From Kordiimonadaceae bacterium (GTDB taxonomy: Bacteria; Pseudomonadota; Alphaproteobacteria; Sphingomonadales; Emcibacteraceae): a stretch of DNA of 26,269 nucleotides. The notes below the pieces were generated by a model. It searched no databases and was not told where the DNA came from. It saw nothing but the letters and a program-made list of their open reading frames with translations. Position numbers and translations under genes: made by a program. The stretch lies in assembly GCA_018699075.1 (NCBI GenBank), contig JABIPV010000399.1, positions 1 to 26,269 on the forward strand, written 5' to 3'. Of the stretch, positions 7,113 through 16,069 are shown in pieces; positions within the stretch are counted from its first letter, which is position 1, and every line of letters begins with the position of its first letter.

Positions 7113-7817
7113 TTATCCTTCATCAAAGACGATATTAACACGGCGATTTCTTTTGCCTTTATTTTCAATTTTTGAAACCCGAAGCTTGCCGATTTCCGAT
7201 GTATTTTTCACATGAGTTCCACCGCACGGCTGCAGGTCCACATCTTCACCCACTTTCATCAAACGAACGCGCCCACCTTTGCGCGGCGGTGCAACGGACA
7301 TGGTCCTGACGAGTTCAGGATTTGCATCCATTTCTTGATCGGTAATCCAATAAAAGGAAACATCATGGTTGCCCACCATTAAACTATTAATTTTTTCGGT
7401 AATGTCTTCCTTATCCAATTTCATTTCGCCGATATCAAAATCAAGCCGACTTTTAACCGCGCCAATTTGTCCCCCCGTGACGCCACAAGGTACTGACGCA
7501 CAAAGTAGATGTAGGCCCGTATGCATACGCATATGAAGATAACGACGGTCCCAATCCAGAGAAATTTTTACTGTGTCTCCCACATTTGGAAGGTTCTGAC
7601 CTTCAGAAGGCACATGGACAATTTCACCCGTTTCACGGTCGTAAACAGTGGTGGCGATTTCAATATCAGCAATTTTACCGCTATCGCCCGGCTGGCCACC
7701 ACCAGTTGGATAAAATATTGTTTGGTCAAGTATGATACCGCCGAGATCATTTATGTCGACCACTTTGGCATCACATTCTTTAAGATATGCGTCTTCGCGA
7801 AAAAGTTCTGCTGTCAT
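7113..7817 (-). CDS. alaX: AlaX-type alanyl-tRNA editing hydrolase
   Basis: 234 residues, homologous to the editing domain of alanyl-tRNA synthetase. It hydrolyses mischarged Ser-tRNA(Ala) or Gly-tRNA(Ala) in trans. The zinc site is complete: H99 and H103 in MHTGLHLL, and C198 and H202 in PCGGTHVKNT. The segment FYPTGGGQPGDSG (residues 35-47) is the glycine-rich motif of the N-terminal barrel seen in the longer AlaX forms. The ATG is one base after the esterase stop and no good Shine-Dalgarno is seen, which implies coupled re-initiation. A housekeeping editing factor between two secreted-protein genes is an unusual context. Confidence 0.92.
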   Translation of the reverse strand: MTAELFREDAYLKECDAKVVDINDLGGIILDQTIFYPTGGGQPGDSGKIADIEIATTVYDRETGEIVHVPSEGQNLPNVGDTVKISLDWDRRYLHMRMHTGLHLLCASVPCGVTGGQIGAVKSRLDFDIGEMKLDKEDITEKINSLMVGNHDVSFYWITDQEMDANPELVRTMSVAPPRKGGRVRLMKVGEDVDLQPCGGTHVKNTSEIGKLRVSKIENKGKRNRRVNIVFDEG

Positions 7818-7818
7818 A

Positions 7819-9537
7819 CTAGTAACGCCAACTTGTTAGATCAGCCCCTTCGGGTGCTGATTTAGCAATGCGGTCCATTATTTTATCTACATACATGAAA
7901 TTATAATTTAATCGCGAAACCGCATTGGAATTATTTTGATCACCATTCCAGCAATGCTCAGCCCGATCACCATAATCCACGTCACCATCATAATATGGGG
8001 CTTTGGTGTTTTCCAAGAAATCTTCCATCAAATACACAGCATTATTCAGATAATAATTATCCATATCACCCACATAAATATTAAGTTTTCCTTTTAGTTT
8101 GGGGCCAAGGGTTTTCCAGTCCCGCTCTAAAATATAGCGAATATCATAATTCTCTTGCCAATATTTTGCCACCTCAGGATCAATATCACCTGATTTTTTA
8201 TCCCAAAGACGGACAGGATAACCGTCATCCCCCATGGGGGAATAGGTGGCTTCCCATATATCATATTGACCCCCACTTCGGGTTTTGCTCGCCAGTACGG
8301 CTTCAAGCATATTATCATCTTTAATTGTATAATCGCTGTTGCCCAAATAATCACGATGTCCAGGACGAAGTGGTTTTTTATAGTCCCCGTCATAATAGTA
8401 AGCGTTTTTATCATCATAAATATTTAATGCTGTATAAGCACGAAAATCTATCGGATCCGGACAAGCGGCAAAAGCCCCGTTATATTCGTCAGGATAAAAC
8501 ACTTGTACAGCGAGCGCTTCCCATCCTCCAGTTGATCCACCGTATGTAAAACGAGACCATCCTTCACCAATTCCGCGGAATTTCTTTTCGATATATGGAA
8601 TAAGTTCATAGGTCAAAGCATCTCCGTAAGGTCCCTGGCTAGCGGAATTGACCGCATAACTATCATCATAATAAGGGGTCGCATGTTGGATTTCGATGAC
8701 GATAAAACGTGGAAAATTTTCACTGATCCATTTTTTATAAAAATCGTGTGCCGCTTGCGCTTGATAAACATTATAGCCATCTAAATCAAAGCGCGCGCTG
8801 TAAGTTGGCACCATATCAGGATCGGGTGGGGTTTCACTAAAACCACCAAAATCAGCCGGAAAATGTCCATGGAAAATCATCAATGGATATTTCGCTTCAG
8901 GATGTTCATCAAAACCTTCCGGCAATAATACATGTGCCCCCAGCTCTACGTCTTCGCCCCAAAACTCGCTCAACATATCACTCTTCATTTTAATATGTTT
9001 AATATATTTAGTGTCTTTAGGTGGCTCAATTGGTGCTATTTTTTCGGTCATAGAAATTTTGATGTTTTGTGCGCCATTTTCACCAATCGTAACTTTCATA
9101 GGCTTACTATAAAAATTACCCGGTTTTCTATTCCATTTTTGTCCCTCCCCCATTTCAGGAGGTAGTGAAACTGTCTTGCCGTTTGATAGATTAAAATCTT
9201 TATACCTGTTCAAAAGCGCCTGAACATAATATTCACCCGCCGGGATATTCTTTAAACTGGGAAGGGGGTAGCCGTTTGTAGCGTTATCGATACCTTCTGC
9301 TGTACCGGGTTTCCAATCCGTTACATCACGGCCAAAAATGAGTTGACCCTTTGCGGTGTGGTTAATCTGAAAACGCGGCTCTCTGTCATTATTATTAGAA
9401 AGCATCACCAGCAACCTTCCATCTTGCTCTCCACCCATTGAGGCGGAAAAATCTACAGAAACACTTATATTATCATTGGCAAACGCATTTGAAAGCATGC
9501 CAAAGATTAGAAACACTGAATAAATTATTTTCTTCAT
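7819..9537 (-). CDS. Secreted esterase-like alpha/beta-hydrolase (572 aa)
   Basis: A signal peptide (residues 1-20, ending SNAFA) is followed by a beta-rich N-terminal domain (about 21-170) and then an esterase-D/Fes-like catalytic domain. The nucleophile is S335 in YGGSTGGWEAL. Candidate acid is D491 or D493 in VGDMDNYY, and H528 in RAEHCWNGD completes a triad in correct order. The loop FHGHFPADFGGFS and the many Tyr/Asp residues suggest a binding cleft for a hydrophilic substrate. Similar proteins are annotated as putative esterases of unknown substrate. AGAGGG upstream of ATG 9537 is an acceptable ribosome binding site. It heads a three-gene operon and is divergent from the cyclase gene. 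Confidence 0.8.
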   Translation of the reverse strand: MKKIIYSVFLIFGMLSNAFANDNISVSVDFSASMGGEQDGRLLVMLSNNNDREPRFQINHTAKGQLIFGRDVTDWKPGTAEGIDNATNGYPLPSLKNIPAGEYYVQALLNRYKDFNLSNGKTVSLPPEMGEGQKWNRKPGNFYSKPMKVTIGENGAQNIKISMTEKIAPIEPPKDTKYIKHIKMKSDMLSEFWGEDVELGAHVLLPEGFDEHPEAKYPLMIFHGHFPADFGGFSETPPDPDMVPTYSARFDLDGYNVYQAQAAHDFYKKWISENFPRFIVIEIQHATPYYDDSYAVNSASQGPYGDALTYELIPYIEKKFRGIGEGWSRFTYGGSTGGWEALAVQVFYPDEYNGAFAACPDPIDFRAYTALNIYDDKNAYYYDGDYKKPLRPGHRDYLGNSDYTIKDDNMLEAVLASKTRSGGQYDIWEATYSPMGDDGYPVRLWDKKSGDIDPEVAKYWQENYDIRYILERDWKTLGPKLKGKLNIYVGDMDNYYLNNAVYLMEDFLENTKAPYYDGDVDYGDRAEHCWNGDQNNSNAVSRLNYNFMYVDKIMDRIAKSAPEGADLTSWRY

Positions 9538-9596
9538 TTTATTGCCCTCTTTGTTTGATGAAAATAATATTACAGACTTTAATTAAAAAGGCCATA

Positions 9597-9640
9597 TGTA
9601 ACCTTAATATTACTTTATAAATTTAATCATTAAGGTTACA
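9597..9640. promoter_or_regulatory. Perfect 12-bp inverted repeat in a divergent promoter (candidate operator)
   Basis: TGTAACCTTAAT at 9597-9608 is repeated as ATTAAGGTTACA at 9629-9640, with a 20-bp spacer; the arm centres are 32 bp, about three helical turns, apart. It lies in the 133-bp gap between the divergently transcribed esterase operon and cyclase genes, so one bound regulator could control both. No regulator gene is nearby. A leader hairpin is the alternative, but the TA-rich spacer looks more like promoter core. Confidence 0.55.
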
Positions 9641-9670
9641 CTTCCCTCAAAATATAGGAGAGAAATTTAA

Positions 9671-10498
9671 ATGAGACATTGGTTAAATGTTATATTCATT
9701 GCCGTGGCTGCTGCCGGCGGATATTTGACGGCTATTAATAAATTTGAGAAAAGTGAGCCGGTTAACTTAGGGGACATCCTAGAAAACGCGACATTAATTG
9801 ACCTTACCCACACCATGGAAGAAGGTATGCCACCAGGTCCTTCGGGTGAAGTTGCACCGACGATAACGCCGTTTAGGACACATGATGACGGAACGGCAAA
9901 GATACACCGTTTTAATTTCCCAGGCCAATGGGGAACACACGTTGATCCACCGATACATTTTGCGCCCAATACAAGGACGCTTGAAGATATTCCCCTTCAA
10001 GAAATGATATTGCCTCTCATCGTTATTGACGTTCATGAAAAGGTTATCAATAACCCAGACTATCAAATTAGCATGATTGATATAAAAGCATGGGAAGACA
10101 AATATGGTACTATAGAGGAAAAGTCATTCGTTGCTTTGCGCACAGATTGGTCTAAGCGCTGGCCAAGCCTAGAAAAAATGCGCAACCGTGACGAAGCGGG
10201 GATCAGCCACTCTCCGGGTTGGAGTAAAGAAGTTATTGATTACCTCGTCCTTTCTCGTAATGTCACTGCCATTGGTCATGAAACATTAGATACAGACCCA
10301 GGTGTAAAAGCCGGCGCAGGAGAATGGCCATTGCAAACTTATTATATGGGTTTAAATAAATATCAAATAGAAAGTATGATGGCACTCGATCAGGTCCCAC
10401 AAAATGGTGCCTATATCATTGCTACATGGGCAAAACCAAAACGAGGAAGCGGGTTTCCTGCCCGGGTATTTGCGATTATTCCTGAGAATATTAAATGA
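9671..10498 (+). CDS. Cyclase-family (kynurenine formamidase-like) metal-dependent hydrolase, membrane-anchored or secreted
   Basis: 275 residues, with an AGGAGAG ribosome binding site before ATG 9671. An N-terminal hydrophobic segment (residues 4-20) acts as signal or anchor. The fold is that of the cyclase/KynB/isatin hydrolase family: LIDLTHTMEEGMP at the front, and QWGTHVDPPIHF at 86-97 matching the metal motif H-x-G-T-H-x-D-x-P-x-H-F. The first metal-ligand His of that motif is Gln (Q86), while H90, D92 and H96 are retained. A later segment IGHETLDTDPG corresponds to the second conserved block. The substrate is unknown; amide or lactone opening is likely. It overlaps the next gene by 4 bp (ATGA). 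Confidence 0.85.
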   Translation: MRHWLNVIFIAVAAAGGYLTAINKFEKSEPVNLGDILENATLIDLTHTMEEGMPPGPSGEVAPTITPFRTHDDGTAKIHRFNFPGQWGTHVDPPIHFAPNTRTLEDIPLQEMILPLIVIDVHEKVINNPDYQISMIDIKAWEDKYGTIEEKSFVALRTDWSKRWPSLEKMRNRDEAGISHSPGWSKEVIDYLVLSRNVTAIGHETLDTDPGVKAGAGEWPLQTYYMGLNKYQIESMMALDQVPQNGAYIIATWAKPKRGSGFPARVFAIIPENIK

Positions 10499-11784
10499 GC
10501 CTAACCAAGGTTTCATTAATAGTTGTATCAATTTTATCGCTTATTAATTGTGGTAGAGAAGAGCTTACGCCGTCCGAAAAAATCGCCCACTCAGACGGCC
10601 TCGTCGCCTTTTGGGATTTTCAAAATACAGATCATAATGCGTGGCAATCATACTTTGATGAAAAAGTGATCGATAGATCATTTCCACTTTATCTTCGTCA
10701 AATTGGTGATCCTACACGGTATCATCATCAGAACTGGCCTTATAAAGAAGAAGATGCACAGTTAAAAGTAGATATCAGCGGTCCCTTTAAACATGCCGTA
10801 CGATTTAACCAAGGATATGTGTATGGTGAAGTACCCCGCGTTGAATTTGACCAAACTTTACTGGACCTAAGCGGTAAAAAACCCTTTACCATGATTGCGT
10901 GGGCAAAGTTTATGGGTAACCGCCACATGATCGCGGGTATTTGGGACGAAGGCGGTTGGAATAAATATTCAGGTAAACGCCAAGCGGCACTCTTCGCGGG
11001 ACTATTTAATCAAAAAGGCGTCATCGGTCATATTTCATCCACGGGCGCAGCTAGCTTTCCTCAATCAGATGTGGATGGGGCACAATATGCACGGTTAAGG
11101 GCCATTGATGGCAAAGCATTTGATAATGATCAGTGGGTAGCGGTAGCCATGACATTTGACCCACAGAATAATCAGGTGCTCGCCTATTTAAATGGTCAAA
11201 TGACAGCCTTAAAATTACCAGATCCCGTAACGCAAGATGTCATGCAATTTGAGGGGACACCGTCCTCTAATCCGTTTGAGCATAAATATCCTTTATATTC
11301 CCCTACAGCATTTCAATTAAAATATAACGGATATGATTTTCATAATGGCCCCGTCAAAGAACACCGTATCTGGGTTGATCTTAATAATGCGTCCGTTGAT
11401 TATGAATTTGAAGGCATACTTGATGGTACACCATTGAGAATAAAATTCGATATCCTAAGAAAAGAAAACAGCATACTCAGCGAAGAATTGATCTTTGACA
11501 TTTCATCTCAAATACAAACTTCCATACCATTTGAAGTGCCCTACACATTTGGTGACGTTATAATTACCCAGATGGAAAAATTTGAAAATGAGCAATGGCA
11601 GCAAATCGGCACTTCGGTCGAGCGGCAAATAATGGAAGGCGCTCCTTTCACATTTGGGCGCGCCCTGGGTCTTGATTTGGATACCATTGATCATGGTTCG
11701 GTAGAGCTCTACCTTGATGGGGTCGCGGTTTTCAACAGGGTATTAAGTGCAAAAGAACTTCAAGAATTAAGTTTCGTTAAATAA
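10495..11784 (+). CDS. Lipoprotein with LamG-like/concanavalin A-like domain
   Basis: 429 residues. A lipoprotein signal ends in the lipobox LINC with Cys at residue 19. A laminin-G-like jelly roll follows: GLVAFWDFQN, AVRFNQGYVYGEVP, KPFTMIAWAKFMGNRHMIAGIWDEGGWNKYSGKRQ, WVAVAMTFDPQNNQVLAYLNGQM. The closing part (DGVAVFNRVLSAKELQEL) is the typical end of a LamG_3 repeat. Such domains bind carbohydrate or sit beside hydrolases. No catalytic residues are recognised. The start codon overlaps the cyclase stop, so the pair is translationally coupled and presumably acts on the same extracytoplasmic substrate. Confidence 0.78.
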   Translation: MSLTKVSLIVVSILSLINCGREELTPSEKIAHSDGLVAFWDFQNTDHNAWQSYFDEKVIDRSFPLYLRQIGDPTRYHHQNWPYKEEDAQLKVDISGPFKHAVRFNQGYVYGEVPRVEFDQTLLDLSGKKPFTMIAWAKFMGNRHMIAGIWDEGGWNKYSGKRQAALFAGLFNQKGVIGHISSTGAASFPQSDVDGAQYARLRAIDGKAFDNDQWVAVAMTFDPQNNQVLAYLNGQMTALKLPDPVTQDVMQFEGTPSSNPFEHKYPLYSPTAFQLKYNGYDFHNGPVKEHRIWVDLNNASVDYEFEGILDGTPLRIKFDILRKENSILSEELIFDISSQIQTSIPFEVPYTFGDVIITQMEKFENEQWQQIGTSVERQIMEGAPFTFGRALGLDLDTIDHGSVELYLDGVAVFNRVLSAKELQELSFVK

Positions 11785-11847
11785 CTATAGAATTTCTTGT
11801 TTTAAGGTCTATATTTGTAAAATAATTTTAATTCAGGAAGAAATAGA

Positions 11848-12033
11848 TTGTTTATTCTTAAAATCCTTATTGGCATTAGTGTCTTCATTACTGTCTGTAT
11901 TATGTTCGCAGGGGCATTTTCAATGACAAAAATGGAAGGTGACGGACGTAAAAGCAACATGATGATGCGCTACCGGGTATTATCACAATTTGTCACGGTT
12001 CTTCTTATAGTGCTGTATTTGTGGATGAGCTAA
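11848..12033 (+). CDS. Twin-transmembrane-helix small protein (HIG1 domain-like)
   Basis: 61 residues from TTG 11848, supported by AGGAAG 7 bp upstream. Two hydrophobic helices (about 3-24 and 43-59) flank a polar loop carrying KMEGDGRKSNMMMRYRVLSQF, the usual pattern of alphaproteobacterial HIG_1_N-type proteins. These small inner-membrane proteins are related to mitochondrial respirasome factors; their bacterial role is not settled. Its position directly before a PduO-type adenosyltransferase (3 bp gap) is a recurrent arrangement in Alphaproteobacteria and supports the call. Confidence 0.8.
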   Translation: MFILKILIGISVFITVCIMFAGAFSMTKMEGDGRKSNMMMRYRVLSQFVTVLLIVLYLWMS

Positions 12034-12036
12034 TAA

Positions 12037-12600
12037 ATGGTTAAATTAGATAAAATATATACCCGTGGCGGCGACAGTGGGGAAACATCACTTTCAGACG
12101 GCAAACGTTTAAAGAAATATGCACCGCGCATTGAAGCTTACGGCACCGTTGATGAAAGCAACGCCACAATTGGTATGGCGCGTCTTCACACAACTGGTGA
12201 TTTGGATGAAATTCTCATGCGTATTCAGAATGATTTATTTGATCTTGGCGCCGATGTATCAACCCCCGCCGATAGTAAATATGCCGCGTCAGCGCTGCGT
12301 ATTGTTCAAGCTCAAATTGACAGACTAGAACAAGAAATTGACCAAATGAACGCGGATATAGAACCGCTAACATCCTTTGTTTTACCTGGTGGTTCAGAGG
12401 CTTCTGCTTATTTACATCTTGGCCGTACAATTGTCAGAAGAGCAGAAAGACTACTTGTACAGGTCGCCGAACAAGAAGAAATATCCCCACTGGCAATTAA
12501 ATATTTAAATCGTCTTTCTGATCACCTTTTTGTCATGAGCAGAAAAACTAACAATAACGGTAAAGATGACGTCCTATGGACGCCCGGTAAAAATAGATAG
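12037..12600 (+). CDS. Cob(I)alamin adenosyltransferase, PduO type
   Basis: 187 residues. The enzyme transfers the adenosyl group of ATP to reduced cobalamin, making adenosylcobalamin. The ATP-binding N-terminus TRGGDSGET (residues 9-17) is intact, followed by YGTVDESNATIG. The helical-bundle signatures IVRRAERLL and YLNRLSDHLFVMSR, and the closing VLWTPGK, are all present. Length is normal for trimeric PduO/MMAB proteins. It starts 3 bp after the HIG1-like gene and ends 11 bp before the acyl-CoA dehydrogenase gene, so the three form one transcription unit. No cobalamin riboswitch fits in the short upstream region. Confidence 0.93.
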   Translation: MVKLDKIYTRGGDSGETSLSDGKRLKKYAPRIEAYGTVDESNATIGMARLHTTGDLDEILMRIQNDLFDLGADVSTPADSKYAASALRIVQAQIDRLEQEIDQMNADIEPLTSFVLPGGSEASAYLHLGRTIVRRAERLLVQVAEQEEISPLAIKYLNRLSDHLFVMSRKTNNNGKDDVLWTPGKNR

Positions 12601-12611
12601 AGAGAAAGATA

Positions 12612-13793
12612 ATGAGTGCGACTAAATGGAAATCAGCGCCCTGGGAAGATGTGCTGTTATTTGAAGAGTTTTTAGACGAAGAAGAACGCATGATCCGTGA
12701 TCAGGCGCGTTCATTTTGTCAGAGCGAATTAATGCCCGGCATTGTCGAAGCCAACCGCCACGAAGTTTTTGACCGTAATCTGATGAATAAAATGGGAGAG
12801 ATGGGTTTCTTAGGACCTACTATTGAGGGCTATGATTGCGCCGGCGTAGGCTATGTATCATATGGTCTTATTGCCCGTGAAGTTGAACGTGTAGATAGTG
12901 GATATAGAAGCGCGATGTCAGTACAAAGTTCGCTTGTGATGTATCCTATTTATGCTTACGGCTCTGACCCACAAAAAGAAAAATATCTACCCAAACTTGC
13001 CAGCGCTGAACTTATCGGATGTTTTGGTCTAACAGAGCCAAATTCAGGGTCAGACCCATCCAGTATGCAGACCCGGGCTAAAACCGTCGATGGGGGGTAT
13101 ATTTTAAACGGTACAAAAATGTGGATCACCAACAGTCCGATTGCTGATGTCTTTGTCGTTTGGGCAAAAGATGATGATGGTATCATTCGTGGCTTTATTC
13201 TTGAAAAAGAAATGAAAGGCTTAAGTGCCCCGAAAATAGAAGGTAAATTTTCCCTTCGTGCTTCTGTTACCGGCGAAATAGTCATGGAGGATGTCTTTGT
13301 TCCTGAAGAAAACCTCATGCCAAATGTTAAAGGAATGAAAGGACCACTTGGTTGTCTTTCAAACGCGCGATACGGTATCGCATGGGGATCACTCGGAGCT
13401 GCAGAATTTTGTTGGCACGCCGCCCGTCAATATACCCTTGACCGCAAGCAATTCGGAAAGCCTCTTGCGGCAAATCAACTTATTCAAAAGAAACTAGCGG
13501 ATATGCAGACGGAAATCACCCTTGGCCTTCACGGTTGCTTACAAGCCGGTCGATTGATGGATAAAAAGATGTTATCCCCCGATGCTATTTCATTACTAAA
13601 GCGAAACAATTGTGGGAAATCATTGGATATAGCCCGTACTGCACGGGATATGCACGGTGGAAACGGTATCGCAGATGAGTTTCATGTGATTCGACATGCC
13701 ATGAATTTGGAGGCTGTGAATACCTACGAAGGCACCCACGATGTACATGCGCTGATCCTTGGCAGATTACAAACGGGCATTAACGCTTTTTAA
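12612..13793 (+). CDS. gcdH: Glutaryl-CoA dehydrogenase (acyl-CoA dehydrogenase family)
   Basis: 393 residues. The FAD enzyme oxidatively decarboxylates glutaryl-CoA to crotonyl-CoA in lysine, tryptophan and aromatic breakdown, and feeds electrons to ETF. The catalytic base is E373 in NTYEGTHDVH. R99 in SGYRSAMSVQSSL matches the glutaryl-carboxylate-binding Arg that separates GCDH from other acyl-CoA dehydrogenases. FGLTEPNSGSDP and MWITNSPIADVFVVWA are the FAD-binding blocks. An AGAGAG-type ribosome binding site precedes ATG 12612. It converges with the TonB receptor gene at 13847. Confidence 0.92.
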   Translation: MSATKWKSAPWEDVLLFEEFLDEEERMIRDQARSFCQSELMPGIVEANRHEVFDRNLMNKMGEMGFLGPTIEGYDCAGVGYVSYGLIAREVERVDSGYRSAMSVQSSLVMYPIYAYGSDPQKEKYLPKLASAELIGCFGLTEPNSGSDPSSMQTRAKTVDGGYILNGTKMWITNSPIADVFVVWAKDDDGIIRGFILEKEMKGLSAPKIEGKFSLRASVTGEIVMEDVFVPEENLMPNVKGMKGPLGCLSNARYGIAWGSLGAAEFCWHAARQYTLDRKQFGKPLAANQLIQKKLADMQTEITLGLHGCLQAGRLMDKKMLSPDAISLLKRNNCGKSLDIARTARDMHGGNGIADEFHVIRHAMNLEAVNTYEGTHDVHALILGRLQTGINAF

Positions 13794-13846
13794 AACCATA
13801 AAAATCACAGGTTGAAAATAATAAAAAATTCCGTCTACTCTAAAGC

Positions 13847-15991
13847 CTAGAATGTACCTTGCAAGAAAATGGACCATTCACGCACATAGTGCCAAGAGCG
13901 ATGCTCGAGACGGTTAAGATCATTATAACGCACATGATCATTATAAAATTTCATATCTGTGATATATTTGAGCGGCGTAATATGTTCAAATCTAAAGATT
14001 AACTTGAGATCATTAAAGATTTTCTTTTCCGCGAAGACCTCATAAAGGCCACCGTTATTGGTGCTTGCTGTCTGGTCGAGTTCGTGACGCAGATTTTGCC
14101 CCTTAATAGTCCCCTTCGCACCGTAAGAAAAACCCCACTTGGTAATGTCGTGGCGAAAATTTAGATTTACAACATGTTCAGGTTTCCACTTGAACTTTCT
14201 ATGAACACCACTAAATTGATCAATCACATCCATTTTGTCCCATGTATAATCTACACTGAAAACCGCCTCCGGTATTCCGATAAATCCTAAGCGCAAGTTT
14301 CCTGTTGCTTTAATGCCTTTTGAAGTCGCTTTGGGAATATTTCCTGATTTAGAGATAGGATCTATGCTCGCCCGAGGTATAGCATTTCCGCCTGCATCAA
14401 AGAATTCTGTAAAGTCCACTAATTCAATATAGTCTTTAATATCACGGTAAAAGAGCTCTACCTGTAGTGCACCACTATCATTGGGTAATCTATGCTCATA
14501 AGCAAGACTATAATTCCATGATTTTTCCGGAACTATACCTGTATTTCCTAACCTAAGAATGTCATTGCTGGCATCATAAGTAGCAACAAAATTTTGAAAA
14601 TCGAGTTGGCTGACTTTCCTCTCAACCGAAGCTCTTAACTGATCATTTCCGGTAAAGTCATATCGAAAATCAATCCGTGGCTTCAAAAAACTAAAATTAC
14701 TACTTCTGCTTACGTTGGCACCGGTTAAGGGAACAGTTACTGAACTGATTTTTGAAAATTCACCTGTTAATGAACTTTGAAGCACCATTTTTGGTGAAAT
14801 ATTATATGTGTGATTGGCGAAAATTTCATAACGATTTTCTTTAACCGCCACATCATCGTTTACGTTGAGTTCAAAATCACCAGCGACATAATCCTCACTG
14901 GTAAATTTTTTATCAAACTTATTAATCGCCGCTTCTACGCCAAGCTCAATAATTTGTTTATTTGTAATGTTGCTCGTTAGTGACGTTCTCAGAATTTTTT
15001 CTTGCTTTACACGGAATTGATCATTTCTAAAGTTTGGTACATTACTAACTAAATAATTTTCCTGTTTATCGATCCGGTCACGGTTTGCGATAAATAATGT
15101 TTTCCATGTACCTACATTATCAATCTTTTTTGTATAATCCCCGCCAAACTCCCACTTGGAAGATGTTTGTCCCTCTCCCCAATACTGATTTTGTTGTGCT
15201 TGATTAAGGGCCGTAGATGTACGGGGCTCTAACTTTTCATATTTCGCTGGCTCGAACTGCCCATTAAGGCGAAATTCATCCCCATTTTCAGCATTATACG
15301 TTAGATTACCGTTGAATTTAAAAGTCTTGAAAATATTGTTTGTATTACGTGTCGCAGCACCAGTGAAGACGTTGGCCGGCGTAAATACTTCATCAGTACG
15401 GTGTTCAATATGCTGGCCTTTCTTATAACTGCCTCCAAAAATATAATCAAAACGCCCTTTTGAACCATTATGTGACATAAGTATATCAGGTGAGAAATCA
15501 TAAGTTTCTGAATAACGTCCGCCTACATTCCAAAACGTACTGGATGTATCAGCGCCTTCTGCCATGACAATGTTCACAACAAGTCCTTGGCTTTGAACAT
15601 CAAGATCACTGGAAGCACCACGAATAATTTCAACCCTTTGCACTGTTGATGCAGAAATACGTGAAAGTGTATCGCTGATACTGTTTGACTTTCCGGACAG
15701 GCGTTTATTATTAATCAAGATTTGATCGCCGCCAGAGCCAAATCCACGTTCCGCTTTACCGCCACTATTGGAACTACTATTTCGTGATTGGGCTTTATTT
15801 TTGTCAATGATTGCCTGAACGCCCGGCACACGCTGAAGCATATCAAGCAGCGTAACAGGATCATATTTAATGAAATAATCTTTATTGTAAGTTACAACGG
15901 CCTGATCATCACTCGCTACTTGACCTAAAGTTGCCAGTGGTACAAGTGCTACAGTGCTCATAAGCAATTGTAAAATAAACGATTTAATCAT
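13847..15991 (-). CDS. TonB-dependent receptor, intact copy (TBDR-1)
   Basis: 714 residues. A signal peptide (1-23, ending LATLG) is followed by a conserved N-terminal segment with VVTYNKDYFIKYDPVTLLDMLQ, then a plug domain with RGFGSGGDQILINNKRLSGK, VQRVEIIRGASSDLDVQSQG and LVVNIVM. The remainder is a 22-strand-type barrel of alternating hydrophobic residues, closing with the outer-membrane signature ending in LQGTF (terminal Phe). The receptor should import a ligand across the outer membrane using TonB/ExbBD energy; the ligand is unknown. It is the closest relative of the next gene upstream (TBDR-2) and lies 78 bp after it in the same direction, so it is probably the last gene of the soe operon. 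Confidence 0.9.
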   Translation of the reverse strand: MIKSFILQLLMSTVALVPLATLGQVASDDQAVVTYNKDYFIKYDPVTLLDMLQRVPGVQAIIDKNKAQSRNSSSNSGGKAERGFGSGGDQILINNKRLSGKSNSISDTLSRISASTVQRVEIIRGASSDLDVQSQGLVVNIVMAEGADTSSTFWNVGGRYSETYDFSPDILMSHNGSKGRFDYIFGGSYKKGQHIEHRTDEVFTPANVFTGAATRNTNNIFKTFKFNGNLTYNAENGDEFRLNGQFEPAKYEKLEPRTSTALNQAQQNQYWGEGQTSSKWEFGGDYTKKIDNVGTWKTLFIANRDRIDKQENYLVSNVPNFRNDQFRVKQEKILRTSLTSNITNKQIIELGVEAAINKFDKKFTSEDYVAGDFELNVNDDVAVKENRYEIFANHTYNISPKMVLQSSLTGEFSKISSVTVPLTGANVSRSSNFSFLKPRIDFRYDFTGNDQLRASVERKVSQLDFQNFVATYDASNDILRLGNTGIVPEKSWNYSLAYEHRLPNDSGALQVELFYRDIKDYIELVDFTEFFDAGGNAIPRASIDPISKSGNIPKATSKGIKATGNLRLGFIGIPEAVFSVDYTWDKMDVIDQFSGVHRKFKWKPEHVVNLNFRHDITKWGFSYGAKGTIKGQNLRHELDQTASTNNGGLYEVFAEKKIFNDLKLIFRFEHITPLKYITDMKFYNDHVRYNDLNRLEHRSWHYVREWSIFLQGTF

Positions 15992-16035
15992 AATAGTCCC
16001 AGAATCATCAAAATAATGTTACTTTATATCAAAAG

Positions 16036-16049
16036 GCATTTGCAAATGC
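16036..16049. repeat. 14-bp perfect palindrome between the tandem receptor genes
   Basis: GCATTTGCAAATGC lies in the 78-bp gap between the end of TBDR-2 and the start of TBDR-1. It is not followed by a U-tract on the minus strand, so it does not look like an intrinsic terminator. A regulator site or a processing hairpin that separates expression of the two receptors is possible. Confidence 0.4.
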
Positions 16050-16069
16050 GAACTATTTAAAAAGAAATT

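Noticed and set aside
8325..8549. Plus-strand ORF inside the secreted esterase gene
   Set aside because: Shadow frame of a strongly supported gene with no motif or ribosome binding site.
11785..11847. Cobalamin riboswitch before the adenosyltransferase operon
   Set aside because: Only 63 bp are available, without the conserved B12-box pattern.
13794..13846. Terminator between gcdH and TBDR-1
   Set aside because: No stem longer than about 4 bp and no paired T-run is visible in this AT-rich gap.
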